Below, one piece after another: positions 53,778 through 64,000 of a stretch of DNA of 64,000 nt (positions within the stretch are counted from its first letter, which is position 1; the number at the start of each line of letters is the position of its first letter). The notes beneath the pieces are model-generated. The model did no database searches. It saw only the letters and a list, made by a program, of their open reading frames with translations, and was not told the DNA's origin. A program made the translations under genes and the position numbers. This DNA comes from Silene conica (Eukaryota; Streptophyta; Magnoliopsida; Caryophyllales; Caryophyllaceae), in the NCBI GenBank assembly GCA_029255685.2, contig CM055315.2:77901681-77965680 (forward strand), given 5' to 3'.

Positions 53778-54719
53778 ATGTCTAGTGGTGGAGGGAATAC
53801 ACACTGGTGTTACCAATGCCAGCAACCGGTTTGCCCTCGAAGGCGAGGCACAGTATGTCCTCATTGTGACGGAGGGTTTCTACAAGAATTACAAGAGTGT
53901 GGTGGACGTAGAGGTGGCGGTAGGGGTGGTAGTATTAGTCATAGGTATGGCTCGGTTGCAAATGGAGATGGTCCCAATCAATTGTCCGGAATAATAGAAG
54001 CGTTAGACTCTTTGATGCTTCGGAGTAACCCGGAGCACAGGGTCAGGTTAATGGAAACTTTGGATGCTTTTATGGGACAAAGAAGTAGTTCTTTGTTGGC
54101 TTCTCAAGAGCAAGTGCCGGGTAGGATGTCTAGAAGTGGTGGGTTTGAGATGTTTTTCAATGGAAACCGTCCAGGAACTCGTGGAAACAATGGAGATTTC
54201 TTTGTACAGTCTGGCTTGCATGATTTGATACAAGAGCTAACAGTTGAAAGGCGTGGACCGCGTGGTCCAGTTCCGGCTCCTCGATCTGCAATTGATGGAA
54301 TGCCCACGATCAAGATAACCCAAGCCCACCTGCAGACTGATTCGCACTGCCCTGTGTGTAAAGATCAGTTTGAGTTGGGCTCGGAAGCAAGGCAAATGCC
54401 ATGTAACCATATTTACCACTCTGATTGCATTGTCCCTTGGTTGGTCCGACACAACTCGTGCCCTGTTTGTCGCCAAGAAATGGGGACGGGTGCTAACCCA
54501 AGTATTGGCAGTAGAAGTGCTGCTGGTGGAAACTCGAGAAATGGTCAGAACCCCGGAAGGAGGAGTCCGTTCTCATTCCTGTGGCCTTTCCGCTCATCAA
54601 ACACTAGCAACAGAGAATATGTTGAAACAACCAGGAGTAACCCAGCTATAATTCCTACAAATACAGGTAATGGTGAGAATCACGAGATGCACTACTCCGG
54701 TTGGCCTTTTGATTACTAA
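53778..54719 (+). CDS. RING-H2 E3 ubiquitin ligase with N-terminal zinc ribbon (RHC1A/RDUF-like)
   Basis: This is a probable cytosolic or nuclear E3 ubiquitin ligase of the plant RHC1A/BCA2-type group. One coding exon gives 313 residues. An N-terminal zinc ribbon has C11, C14, C27 and C30 (WCYQCQQPV, VCPHCDGGF). A Gly/Arg-rich spacer follows at about 41-52. The RING-H2 at 191-231 has C191, C194, C209, H211, H214, C217, C228 and C231 (CPVCKDQFELG, PCNHIYHSDCIVPWL, NSCPVC), with the E2-contact Trp at 221. A basic, Ser/Asn-rich tail ends SGWPFDY. The conserved GMPTIKIT just before the RING is typical of the group. The start is the first ATG after a likely 5'-UTR splice acceptor. No damage seen. 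Confidence 0.93.
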   Translation: MSSGGGNTHWCYQCQQPVCPRRRGTVCPHCDGGFLQELQECGGRRGGGRGGSISHRYGSVANGDGPNQLSGIIEALDSLMLRSNPEHRVRLMETLDAFMGQRSSSLLASQEQVPGRMSRSGGFEMFFNGNRPGTRGNNGDFFVQSGLHDLIQELTVERRGPRGPVPAPRSAIDGMPTIKITQAHLQTDSHCPVCKDQFELGSEARQMPCNHIYHSDCIVPWLVRHNSCPVCRQEMGTGANPSIGSRSAAGGNSRNGQNPGRRSPFSFLWPFRSSNTSNREYVETTRSNPAIIPTNTGNGENHEMHYSGWPFDY

Positions 54720-55720
54720 ATAAGTATGTGAACCGATGTTTATTTATATTATGTGGATTCAGTAAATATGTTACGCGGACAAAATGCTGTCTCTGGGACA
54801 CGACTAAGTTGTTTTGGCCCCAAGAACTGCAGGGTATGAGTGTTTCTTTCAATCATGATGTAATATATGTTTCTATTACGCCAGCTGGTGCATCTCGTTC
54901 CTGATGTTAACTTCTCTGTGCTCATTTGGAATCACCCTCGCACACCGACATCCTCAAATGTCCCTGTAGTTACTCAAAATTTGACCAGCCGCTTTATCTG
55001 GCATGAGTAATATTTTGTGCGATATCAGGACATTTTTGTTCTTCAACCCTATATTCCTGAAAACTGTATTTTAAACTTCAATTTGAACTGTTTGAGGATT
55101 ACTTCAAGAATTGCACTATTAAGTTTGTGCATCCTGCTAAGCTATTTGCTGCATGACCCAAATCTACATTTGATTACCTTCTATCTCGTATCGATGACAT
55201 GTTATGACCAACCTCTGTTGTATCAGCTTGCCATGACCTCAGCCTGTTGTACCAAGATGTTACGGCATGACCATGACCAAAACCCGTTGTATTGGGACGC
55301 GCTGTGGCATGATCCTTATTCCTTATCACCACTCTTGTTGTATGCTGTACCATCAGGCTTGTAGATGGCTTTAAACCAAGTTTTGCAGTGTAAACTTGTT
55401 CCATGCTCTACTATTTTCATTTTAAGGTGTCTTGCTCATTTGTTTACATTATTTCGGGGTGGTTTTTTTATGAGTATTTTGATCATTTATATCGATAATG
55501 ATCCACTTGTTATTCAATAACACTAATCACAAGTGATCTCAAATCAAATGTAAAAAAATAACCGAAACGGAGAGTACATTTTAGAATGATCGAATTTACG
55601 CAAACATTTCCGTACCTAAGATGTAACTATATCACGCGTGATGGAAATAACATCGAGAATTATCTTCCTATTTTGAAATAAGTGAATGGAAGTTCCCGAG
55701 CCAAATAGCTAAGCTCAAAC
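54720..55720. other. RING gene 3' UTR and downstream spacer
   Basis: The 3' UTR is probably within 54720-54900. A 115-codon frame at 55017-55364 contains a repeated phrase TGTTGTA-C-GC-TGACC and no recognisable domain, so I do not call it a gene. Confidence 0.35.
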
Positions 55721-56838
55721 TATCGTTCAATTAATTGACACGAGAACATAATCACATACTCAAAGGTAAAGCATTATGTGCAACCAGTGGTGGATCTTGA
55801 GAAGTTTTATTAAGGGGGCCGGAACGGAGCATAGTCGCATTGTTTTTTATGTTTTTAACTCAAACAACTAGGTAGCTTACTAAATTGAGTTTTTTTTACA
55901 TACAATTCAGCCTAAAGTTCTAAATATTGAACTATTTAACTCCATTAAATTCAGTTCAGACGCTTTCAGTCTAAAACCAGGGCCTATATCGTCAATAATT
56001 GGCTTAAAATTAAAAGATTTTTACTTTGTACCAATACGTATGGAATAGTAAACTATTTGCACAAATGATTGCATATAATTAAATTTAGATCAAATTTGAT
56101 ATTTTTAATTAATAAAAATATACATAAGACGAGACTTAAAAATACCAAAATAAAATTAGAAATTATCTAATAAACTACATGTATATAATCTCAATAGAAA
56201 AAAAAACATTAAATCGGATAAATAGCATAATAACAAATTTTATATTCCATCAAAATAATCAAAACAACAAAAATGAAATAAATTAAAATTTACATTGATG
56301 AAGAAGTATTTTATTCTAAAAGTATTCTTATAGTCGTTATTCATTATTCCATTAAAATTACAATCAATACAATATATCTACTATAAAAATTGTAAAGGAG
56401 GTTAAGTTGAGCGTAACGTTTATATAATTATGAAAACTTTAGAAAAATAAAATACTTATAAACTACTTTTGTACTGGTATATCATACTCTAGTATTTATT
56501 TCATGGCGGCCCAAATATTACAATCTAGGAAAACTAAATTAATTTTTGGGTAAGTCATGTTGGCTTCTGGGTCACTTAAATTAGTTCTATTCATTTTGAT
56601 AATTTGTACGGTTTGAATGGATAGACAGGGAGACCCAACTCTTCAATTATTGGCCCAACTTTTCATTTATTGAGTAGTTTATGAGAAAAATTTAGTATTT
56701 CACTTAAGACCGGCCCAAAACTCAGGGAGCCTGACCCCGGCGTGGGACAACAAAGGTCTGCCTCTGTGTGCAACTATCGTCCAATTAATTGACACGAGAA
56801 CATAATCACATACTCAAAGGTAAAGCATTATGTGCAAC
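55721..56838. repeat. 64-bp direct repeat on both sides of the hAT element
   Basis: 55721-55784 and 56775-56838 match at all but one base (TATCGTTCAA against TATCGTCCAA) and share AATTGACACGAGAACATAAT and CTCAAAGGTAAAGCATTATG. Both end in TGTGCAAC. Confidence 0.9.
55785..56766. mobile_element. Non-autonomous hAT-type transposon
   Basis: TGTGCAAC lies directly on both sides (55777-55784 and 56767-56774), an 8-bp target duplication. The ends CAGTGGTGGATCTT and (complement) CAGAGGCAGACCTT match at 10 of 14 positions and resemble the common plant hAT end CAGTGGCGGA. The 982-bp interior is AT-rich, with no transposase frame. Confidence 0.8.
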
Positions 56839-56973
56839 TGGACCCTAAAAATGTCTTATCGGATTAATTACTATCTCTACCAAAGGCTAAATACTCTAGA
56901 TTTCTTGTGAAGATAACTCGATATGTCACTTCATGATCGAAGCTTACTGTATTCGGAGTTTAGGACTCACTAT

Positions 56974-58392
56974 TGGATAATATGGTAACGATATTATTAA
57001 GATATCGTTAAAATATTATTATGATCTTTATGTATAATATCTTGACTAATCTTAGGAAGTATATTATCACAATTAGGAAGTAAATAATGGTGTAATTGTA
57101 TTTAAGCTTCTCAGTGTATCGTTTTATTATTATCAATATACAATCAATTTTCCCATCTTCTTTTCCTGTTCATCGTTCTTCATGGTATCAGAGCACGATT
57201 GATTGATCCTGGTTGGTTTCAAAAAAAAAAAAAAAAAGAACAAACAAACACACAAAACAGAACAACCTTTTCGATGACATGAGGAGAAGGAGTCAAGAAA
57301 ACAGTAACAAAAGTTGAGGTAATACCGCCATCCTCACCTCTGTATCTTCATCCAGGAGATCACCCAAATCTGAGTCTTTCCCAAACCATTTTCAATGGAA
57401 AAAATTACGATTTGTGGGCGGATGCAGTACGTAACGGTCTCGACGCAAAAAACAAACTTGGTTTCGTCGAGGGGTCCGTTAAAAAACCAGTAACTGTACA
57501 AGGCGGGGAAGAAACATTAGAGGCCGTGGCTTGGCGGCAGTGCAACGCGATGGTAAAAGCGTGGTTGCGAAATGGAATCGATCCATCACTCCATCCTAGT
57601 ATTGCTTTTTCGGGACCGTAATGGAGATTTGGAGAGAACTACAAGATCGATACTCTGTTGGAAATGCACCAAGGGTCCATCAATTGAAAAGCGACCTTAA
57701 TGAGTGCAAGCAACATAAAGGTCAGTCAGTGACCGGGTACTATACTCAGTTGAAGGCCATTTGGGACGAATTGGCCAATCATTCAAAGGTGCCAAATTGT
57801 ACGTGTGGATCGGCAGCAGCTATGCTTAAAGAGAAAGAAGCGGAGAAGGTTCACCAATTCTTAATGGGACTCGACAACGCCCTTTATAACCACATCCGAT
57901 CAAATCTGTTAATGGAAGAAGAAATCACATCTCTGAGCAGGGGCATACGCTTTGATTCTGCGCGAAGAAAGACACCGAACAGTGATTAAGGTCAAGGAAG
58001 AGAACGCGGAGGCAGCCATGGCAACTCGGATGTCAGGCAGTAGTGGTAATGAGGCATCCAAAGAAGCAGAAAATAGATCAATAACACGATGCACGCACTG
58101 CCTCAAACCTTGGCACACTGAAGATGTATGTTGGGATAAACACGGTTACCCAGGAGAAGACAGAGGCCGCGGGCGTAATGGAGGTCGTGGCAGAGGAGGA
58201 AGAGGACGAGGTAGCCAAAACCAACAAGCAAATGCTACAACCATGAATGAGAATGATGCAGGAAAACAAGAGTTCACTGCGGCAGAAATTGTCCAATTAC
58301 GAACATTGTTGAGCAACAAAGCAGAAAATAGCCAATCACAATCAGAAACAGGTATAAAGAGTAATAAAATTGTTAATTGGTTAATTGATAGC
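56974..58392 (+). mobile_element. Copia-type LTR retrotransposon, 5' part only (interrupted)
   Basis: A 209-bp LTR (56974-57182, TGGATAATATGG to GTTCTTCA) is followed at once by the tRNA-iMet primer site TGGTATCAGAGC (57183-57194), then a gag region. The element breaks off at 58392 inside the protease start (NWLIDS), where a CACTA transposon begins. The rest of pol and the 3' LTR are not in the window. Confidence 0.85.
57330..58392 (+). pseudogene. Copia gag and start of protease, frameshifted
   Basis: Gag blocks read SPLYLHPGDHPNLSLSQTIF, NGKNYDLWADAVRNGLDAKN and MVKAWLRNGIDPSLH. After a frameshift near 57618, MEIWRELQDRYSVGNAPRVH, KAIWDELANHSKVPNC and FLMGLDNALYNHIRSN follow. After another near 57950, a zinc-knuckle-like CTHCLKPWHTEDVC, a Gly/Arg-rich stretch and NKIVNWLIDS follow. 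WLIDS is the start of the Copia protease active-site block, and the expected Gly-Ala-Ser continuation is replaced by the CACTA end. An ORF caller may read on through the insertion, but that reading is not natural gag. Confidence 0.85.
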
Positions 58393-59420
58393 CACTACAA
58401 GAAAAACTGGATCGGGCGACAGTTTTTGGCGACTGCAACGGGTAGTCGTCAATTTGGCGACGGAATGAAAATTCGGGCGACTGAAATCAGTCGCCAATTT
58501 GGCGACTGGCCTTTTTCCCCAAATTTCCCACCACCGACACAACCGGGCGACAGAAAACGCATTTTGGCGACAGAAAGTAGTCGCCAAATTTGGCGACAGC
58601 AGTTTTCAGTCGCCAATTTGGTGAGTCCGTCGCCAAATAGCGGTATACAAACAGCAGCTGCAATCCCCTTCCTTATTCGCAATTAAACAAACACACAAAC
58701 ACACAAACCCGCGAAAACCACCACCACCACCACCCTACCCTACGTGTTCCGGCCACCCTCAACACCACTGTCACCGGATTCCGGCCACCACCACCACCAC
58801 CCTACTTGTTCTTCCCTTCATTCAACTCATTTAAGGTTTGTATACTCCCTTGTAGTTCAATTTCAATTTCAATTTTTTGTTTGATTGTTGGTTTGTTTTG
58901 TTCATTTAGTGATTGTAGTAGGTTATTAAGATCGTCTTAGCTTATTAGGTTGTGATTAATTAGGTATTAGAAGCCAATTATCATATTAATTAGATAATTG
59001 TGGGTTAGGGTTTATAACAAGTTTGTATAAGACGATGTTGTTAGCCTTATTGATGTTGGTTAATTAGATTAAAGTAGTCGATTTGGATGTTTAATAGCTT
59101 ATTAGGATGTTAGTTAGATTATACTAGCTTATTAAGACCGTCTTAAATTAGCTTATTAGGTTGTGGTTAATTGTATAATTGGAAATTGTTGTTAATAAAT
59201 TGTTATTATTATGTGATTGAGGTTGTTCTTTAATTAAGTGTGTGTAATTTTAATTTAGATATATGTATTTTTATTGTTGAAAATTGTTTTATGGGTTTTT
59301 TTGTTTAGATTAAAATGAAGAGATTGGAACGTTCATGGATGTATGATGGAGGGTTATTAGATATTAAGAAGAGACGTTCTAATGCTAGGTTTATAGAGGG
59401 TATTGCTGACAAGGCTAAAG
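58393..59420 (+). mobile_element. CACTA (En/Spm) transposon, left end, interrupted
   Basis: It begins CACTACAAGAAAAACTGG, the canonical CACTA terminus, inside the Copia protease codons. Subterminal repeats TTTGGCGAC, GTCGCCAA and GGCGACTG crowd the first 250 bases in both orientations. A CACC/CCGGCCACC-rich leader follows (58700-58810), then a long AT-rich leader or intron and the transposase-associated start at 59315. The right end is beyond later insertions. Confidence 0.9.
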
Positions 59421-59422
59421 TC
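59315..59422 (+). pseudogene. CACTA transposase-associated domain, N-terminal piece
   Basis: The frame reads MKRLERSWMYDGG, then FIEGIADKAK. RSWMY near the start is the hallmark of the transposase-associated domain (PF13963) at the N-terminus of plant TNP2-type proteins. The frame stops a few codons after the junction with the inserted Gypsy LTR, so only about 35 codons are present. Confidence 0.7.
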
Positions 59423-61107
59423 GTATCACCTTAATCAAAGTAATCCTAGATTACTACTAACAAATAGCTAGAGGTAAGTAGGGTATCGTGTCCACAGGGA
59501 GGCGGTGATTAATTTCAATTTGTTAATATTTATATCCGTCTTAAAGGGTCACAAGTTTGGTTGTTTGATGTTTTTGTTTTCTAATCAACTAGTTGCAAGG
59601 TAAGTAAATAAAGATGTAAACAAGTATTAAGAAAGATTTAGGGATCAAGTTCACATAGGCAATTATCCAGGGGAATGAGATTTTAACTAATTCAATTGGG
59701 CAAAATTATTATTTAAGATCATATGTCCGATCGGTATTCATATAATCTTTAGATCTAAACCTAACATGCGGTCGCTATAATTAGGTCAATCCATTCAATT
59801 GTTGTGGCCTATCTTAGTCTTAATCTACAGTCGGATTTAAGACTAATTTGTGAGATTAATTAACTAATCCTGGCCAGTAATTAATTAATCAGATTTAAAA
59901 CAACAATGGAACAATAATAATAAGCAGTTTAACAATTCAAGATCATTAAAGTTTAATTCCCCTTTCTAATCACCTAGATCCCTTTTCACCCTAGACAAAT
60001 AAATTAGCTAAATATGATAACAACAACGACAACAACAAAGAAAAGAGGGATTAATAACATAATTAAAGGCATGAAGGAATAACAAGAACTTATTTGAAAA
60101 AAGAAATAAAGAAAGATTAACAATAATACCGTAATTGAAGGCAAGATCCGATGCATAAAACTAAAAGCTAATTTAATTTGGGGATTCGTAAAACTAAACT
60201 AAAAGAAAGAAAGAGGACTGAAATTAGGGTAGAAAAAAGCATAAAAGACTCAAAGGGCACGACTCCTTATATAATAAAACATAAGGAGTGACTTTGGTAG
60301 GTTTCCGGAAAGAAACCCGTCGCTGAAGGGTTCCTCGATCGAGGACAAGATGTACTCGATCTAGGGACCTATTTCCGTAGCTACGCATTCCTGAGAAAAG
60401 GTTCCTCGATCGAGGATGAGTTGTCCTCGATCGAGGGACCTCTCAGCGCGTAATTCCTGCTTTGCGCACTGAAGTTCAAACGTCCGCCATTTCTTCGTTA
60501 CTTGTCAGAATCAAGTGATTTTTGCGGCGTTGGAAAGCTAAAAGGATAAGCTTTCACCTCCAATTGGAATCGCTTGATTATCAATTTTATATCCTGAGAT
60601 ATGGCCCTTATAACTAGATACTAGTTATATGGAGTTGTTCTTTCGCTTGCCTAGCTTCAATTCTTATCCTTTATTCTTCCTTAGTTATTGGATATCTTCT
60701 TGTACTTTGTCTTGTTGATTCCATGGAGCTATATATCACTCTTATGTTCCACAAATGCATCCATTCTGCATTTAAACACAGAAATACAGAAGTATCGATA
60801 TCTACTAAAAGTGACATATAAATACCAATTCTAATCACAGAACCGTAACAAAAGATGCTAAGAGGAGGCATTAAAGTATATATAAATATGACTCATCAAA
60901 CTCCCCCGAACCATCTCTTTGCTTGTCCTCAAGCAAAGCCAAGACTCTAAACAAAAGAAAAAAAAAACTATGGTGAATAAAATAACTCAAAGCCAATGTT
61001 AATGCAATAAATCCCAAGCTATAGATATAACAAAGTAATGACCAAATGTACCAATGAAACAGATTCAAAGGTACGGGTAATAGAAAACGCAGCTCAAGTC
61101 ACAAGGT
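59421..61107 (-). mobile_element. Gypsy (Tat/Athila-like) 3' LTR and adjacent interior
   Basis: On the minus strand, the polypurine tract GGGGGAGTT (complement near 60900-60908) is followed by a TGATGAGTCATATTT LTR start at 60899. The LTR extends down to about 59421 (about 1.48 kb) and near its end reads CCTCCCTGTGGACACGATAC (complement near 59485-59505), a phrase I associate with Ty3-gypsy Tat/Athila LTR ends. Just upstream of the tract the complement reads GCTTGAGGACAAGCAAAGAG, another such hallmark. The LTR contains a double TTCCTCGATCGAGGA-type palindromic block (60330-60445). The left border is approximate because a standard CA end is not obvious. Confidence 0.75.
60325..60445. repeat. 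CCTCGATCGAGG palindromic repeats within the Gypsy LTR
   Basis: GGTTCCTCGATCGAGGA and TCCTCGATCGAGGGACC, with one mutated version CTCGATCTAGGGACC, occur four times in about 115 bases as two matching pairs. Confidence 0.85.
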
Positions 61108-62629
61108 TGATGAAGAGTCTATTGGCCTAGATATACTCAAGAAGGGGGGGGGGGGGTTGAATTGAGTATGCCAACTTTTTCGTTTCTTCTTCGATGATGA
61201 TTGTCGAGATGAAGTAATAACAAGTAAAGAGTAAGAGCAATAAAATAAAGGAGACACGATCTTTTGAAGTGGTTCAGTTTCACAAATCGAAACCTACGTC
61301 CACTATTCTCGATTAATAAAATTAGTACCTTCTCCGGATTACAATTTTATCAACCCACTCGTATGACTTTGATGTTAGTCACAACTCAATCTAGATACCG
61401 TTAAATATCTAGCTACGACAAGTACCGTGAAATACTTGTTTACAATGAGTACCGCTAAATACTCGAATCTATCTTAAGTAAGTAAGATAAACTTCTTAAC
61501 AACTTCTTATATAGATGATGGTTGAATGCTTGAAAATCTTCTTCTATGCTTGTAGTCTTGTATACGAAATTTGACAATGATTGCACGAATATCGAGACGC
61601 GTGAGAGACTACGTCCGTTTGTTCTTCTCGGTTTGCGTGAGGCTCCTTGTATTTCGTTAAGGTGTCTTAGGCGTGTGATGCTTGAATGCTTATATACTAA
61701 TTTAGATCTAGGTTGAATCCTAGATAGTTTAGAAATATTACTTTATCTAGAATACTAATTCTAGGTAATATTTAAACTTAATCTTATTTGACTTAGGAAA
61801 GGATTCTAATAAAATAGTACTATATTAAGATATAAGATAATATTTCTTCAATCCTTTTAGATTTAGGAAATATCTTATATCATTAAAATATAGAATTCTA
61901 TTTTGAATCAATTCCTAATTCTTGTCAATAATATAATAAATTATATTCTTAATCAAATCCTAGTCAATCTTTAAGTAGATTAAATAAACAAGTTTATTTA
62001 TTTAATTAACCATAAAGATAATATGAAACGTATTAGGGTTCGTACAAAAAGAAACGTGTAGCACGCCTCTCTATGCACGATTCCCAACGTACATAACACG
62101 TTCTTCGAGACATATTTCTCGAAGTGCGTTTCTCTAGGAATTGAACTTTGACAATAACGGTTAAAACAAAATCCTTAGCATTTTAGAATTAATATTTACC
62201 TCATAAGATAAATATTTTAATTCTTGTTAACTAAAGAATATTTCTATTTTAAAACCGTTTATAAGATTACTAAATTAATATATAATAATATATTAATAGC
62301 ACGCATAAATCTTTACGCTTTGATTTACTTCACGCAAATCTCATTTCTTCGATAGTTATAGAAATGATCCATAACTTAAAAACTCTTGATATTGTAATGA
62401 AGCTTTTATCTTGTAAATCTTCAAAAAGACTTGACACTTGACATGAGCTTGATCGTTCTTACAATCTTCGATTGAATTATACTTTGTTAAACTACGATCT
62501 TCGCTCTATAATTAACTGTACATTTAAACACACGATTACACGCATATGCATATAAAACATAATTGTTTAGACTTGTCATTATTAAAACATAAAACAATAT
62601 ATTATAAATATAGGATATATTACTCAACA
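61108..62629 (-). mobile_element. SIRE/Maximus-like Copia 3' LTR
   Basis: On the minus strand, a polypurine tract AAAAAGGGGGAATT (complement near 62630-62643), preceded by TTGCCATCATT, is followed by TGTTGAGTAATATATCC at 62629, the layout at the 3' end of SIRE-type Copia elements. The LTR is about 1.5 kb and appears to end in TTCATCA (complement at 61108). A 13-G run (61144-61156) sits near its end, also typical of the lineage. Between 61380 and 61470 the phrase AGTACCGT-AAATACT recurs. Confidence 0.75.
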
Positions 62630-63293
62630 AATTCCCCCTTTTTAATGATGGCAAGTCTTACCTAGAATCGTGTTTAATAGTAACGTTCCCCCTCAATACA
62701 ATAATGGTCTTTTATAATATAGATCAACTAGGGTTTCTATTTTTAGACTAAATCAATTACTAAAAAGAACTTTGAGAGACAAAACGTTACGACAAGGAGC
62801 AATCTTAGGCAAATTCGTAATCCTAGGTCGCTTTCTTTTCCCCCTCTTGACATCATTGAAAAGACGGAAACAAAGACATAAAACGACTAGAATGATATAA
62901 TACGAAACAAACCTAAGCATGCAATTCTAAAGAAATACACAAACGTAATTAAACATGACAACACGATATACGAACGGAAATATAACACACAACCAAGTAC
63001 TAGAATGCCAAAATGGGCCGAATCAGAACATAAGCCTCTTGGGCTAAAGTTAGGTCAGAGTTTGTCTAATGGGCCAAAAGTAATAAAAGTGCAAAGGTAT
63101 TAATACAAGCCAACTGGGCCGAATTAGGGTAGAAAGAAAATTGGGCCAAGTCAAAAAAAAAAAAACAAGGCTAATATGAGATGGTTTAGGAAAAGGAATT
63201 GGGCTATGAAAATCACCATCCATCAACAGAACCCACGGCCAACGTTCCTTTCCTGCAAAACGAAGCAAGCCAAAATACCAATACGACTAATAT
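62630..63293. other. Internal 3' non-coding part of the SIRE-like Copia
   Basis: This lies between the env-position frame and the 3' LTR. No frame is supported. The polypurine tract is at the left edge. Confidence 0.5.
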
Positions 63294-64000
63294 TCAATGA
63301 GGATGACGAACAATGTTAGGATTAACATATCCAGGACGAGAGCGAAACTCCAAGGTATCCAAACGATCAAGGCAACTAGCAACATTACGCCCTTGACCAT
63401 CGATGGCGCGCTCAAAGTTCAAGACTTTGAGGGATAACGCCTTAACCGCGGACAAACACTGAGTACCATCCTCCCGAAGCAACCGTGTATCATGAACAAG
63501 AGCTCCTCCTTGAGTGGTCAGAAACTGATGACGGTCACTCACTGCAATTATCTCTTCTTTTACGAACTTGAGCTCTCGGGTAAGATTAGTAAGAGTACCA
63601 TTAATCTTCTCCATCCATTCCCGAATATCACCAGTAGGTATTCCCGTCCCTGGACCACTCTCTGTTTTTGTGTCTTTTAACCCAGCAACAAACGAACACA
63701 ACTTATCCACTTTTCCTTCAAGGACACCAAGACTGCCCATTCCCTTAACCTCCTCACTTTCCCTACCAAATAACAGAATACCATCTTTCCCGAAAATACC
63801 CATTAACTTCATTAACCGATCATTCATCCTATCTTTAGGACTAACACCATAGCTTTCCTTATCGACAACTCCGGCATCAAATAATAGCGCCGATACCCAC
63901 ATGCCATAGGGTATGTCAAGAGTTGAGCTAAAATGTTCTTTAACCAAGATTTTCGAAATCTGACCAATTTTTGCAAAGAACAATGATGCTAAATTGATTT
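63294..64000 (-). CDS. Env-position ORF of a SIRE-like Copia, N-terminus off window
   Basis: The minus-strand frame is open from the window edge to a stop at 63294 (about 235 codons). It reads IGQISKILVKEHFSSTLDIP, YGMWVSALLFDAGVVDK and LMKLMGIFGKDGILLF, then a Lys/Glu-rich helical part (MEKINGTLTNLTRELKFVKE, RLLREDGTQCLSAVKALSLK) of coiled-coil character. It sits between pol (not visible) and the 3' LTR, where SIRE-type elements keep an extra env-like ORF. No clear transmembrane segment is seen in the visible part. The identity rests on position and loose resemblance. Alternatively it is an unrelated host-derived coiled-coil ORF. Confidence 0.5.
   Translation of the reverse strand, partial: INLASLFFAKIGQISKILVKEHFSSTLDIPYGMWVSALLFDAGVVDKESYGVSPKDRMNDRLMKLMGIFGKDGILLFGRESEEVKGMGSLGVLEGKVDKLCSFVAGLKDTKTESGPGTGIPTGDIREWMEKINGTLTNLTRELKFVKEEIIAVSDRHQFLTTQGGALVHDTRLLREDGTQCLSAVKALSLKVLNFERAIDGQGRNVASCLDRLDTLEFRSRPGYVNPNIVRHPH

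Noticed and set aside
55017..55364. 115-codon frame downstream of the RING gene
   Set aside because: Contains a nucleotide-level internal repeat and no protein motif; most likely non-coding.
57952..58686. Single 244-codon gag-like protein
   Set aside because: The frame is chimeric: after NWLIDS it reads through CACTA subterminal repeats, so the C-terminal part is not a natural protein.

Overview
The window is nuclear DNA from a flowering plant, most likely a eudicot. It has spliced genes with GT-AG introns, AT-rich intergenic DNA, MITEs, TRIM, Copia, Gypsy, CACTA, hAT, LINE and Helitron elements, and eudicot-type SKS, DEG10, UREF, C2H2-EAR and RING-H2 genes. The repeat style made me think of Caryophyllales, but that is only an impression.

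Six genes look intact: (1) a neprosin-domain secreted protein, minus strand, 4 exons, 559-1781; (2) DEG10, the organellar HtrA/Deg protease, plus strand, 8 exons, 7523-13607; (3) an SKU5-similar (SKS) multicopper-oxidase-like protein of the pollen NTP303/Bp10 type, plus strand, 4 exons, 20249-22194; (4) UREF, the urease accessory protein F, 32677-33405; (5) a four-finger C2H2-EAR repressor of the ZAT class, minus strand, intronless, 44263-45834; (6) a zinc-ribbon plus RING-H2 E3 ligase, 53778-54719. Exon coordinates were worked out by hand from splice sites, reading-frame phase and family resemblance. No shared pathway or operon-like logic links these neighbours.

Broken host-derived pieces: a frameshifted SART-1/DOT2 (tri-snRNP factor) fragment at about 3070-4200, a lone SF3A3-like exon at 40344-40490, and an RNase H-like fragment at about 30730-30980.

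Mobile DNA fills much of the rest. There is a complete TRIM element (18175-18750, TSD AAAAG). A 5.6 kb minus-strand Copia has LTRs identical by eye and TSD CATCT, yet its interior is decayed (22928-28539). A 5'-truncated LINE with a 17-bp target duplication sits inside an older tandem repeat (33668-37265). A Helitron relic carries RPA-like exons and a PIF1-helicase tail and ends in hairpin plus CTAG (37651-39012), and a second Helitron 3' end lies at 6480. A hAT-type element has an 8-bp TSD (55785-56766). The right end (56974-64000) is nested: a Copia gag relic is cut by a CACTA left end, which is cut by a minus-strand Gypsy LTR, which is followed by a minus-strand SIRE-like Copia LTR and an env-position ORF running off the window. 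Several tandem repeat arrays and Stowaway-like MITEs lie between these.

I found no CRISPR, rRNA or credible tRNA gene, and no clear unknown multi-gene system. The best leads are the mobilised-but-dead Copia, the gene-fragment/Helitron associations, the long inverted repeat inside the zinc-finger coding sequence, and the near-identical 457-bp tandem duplication.
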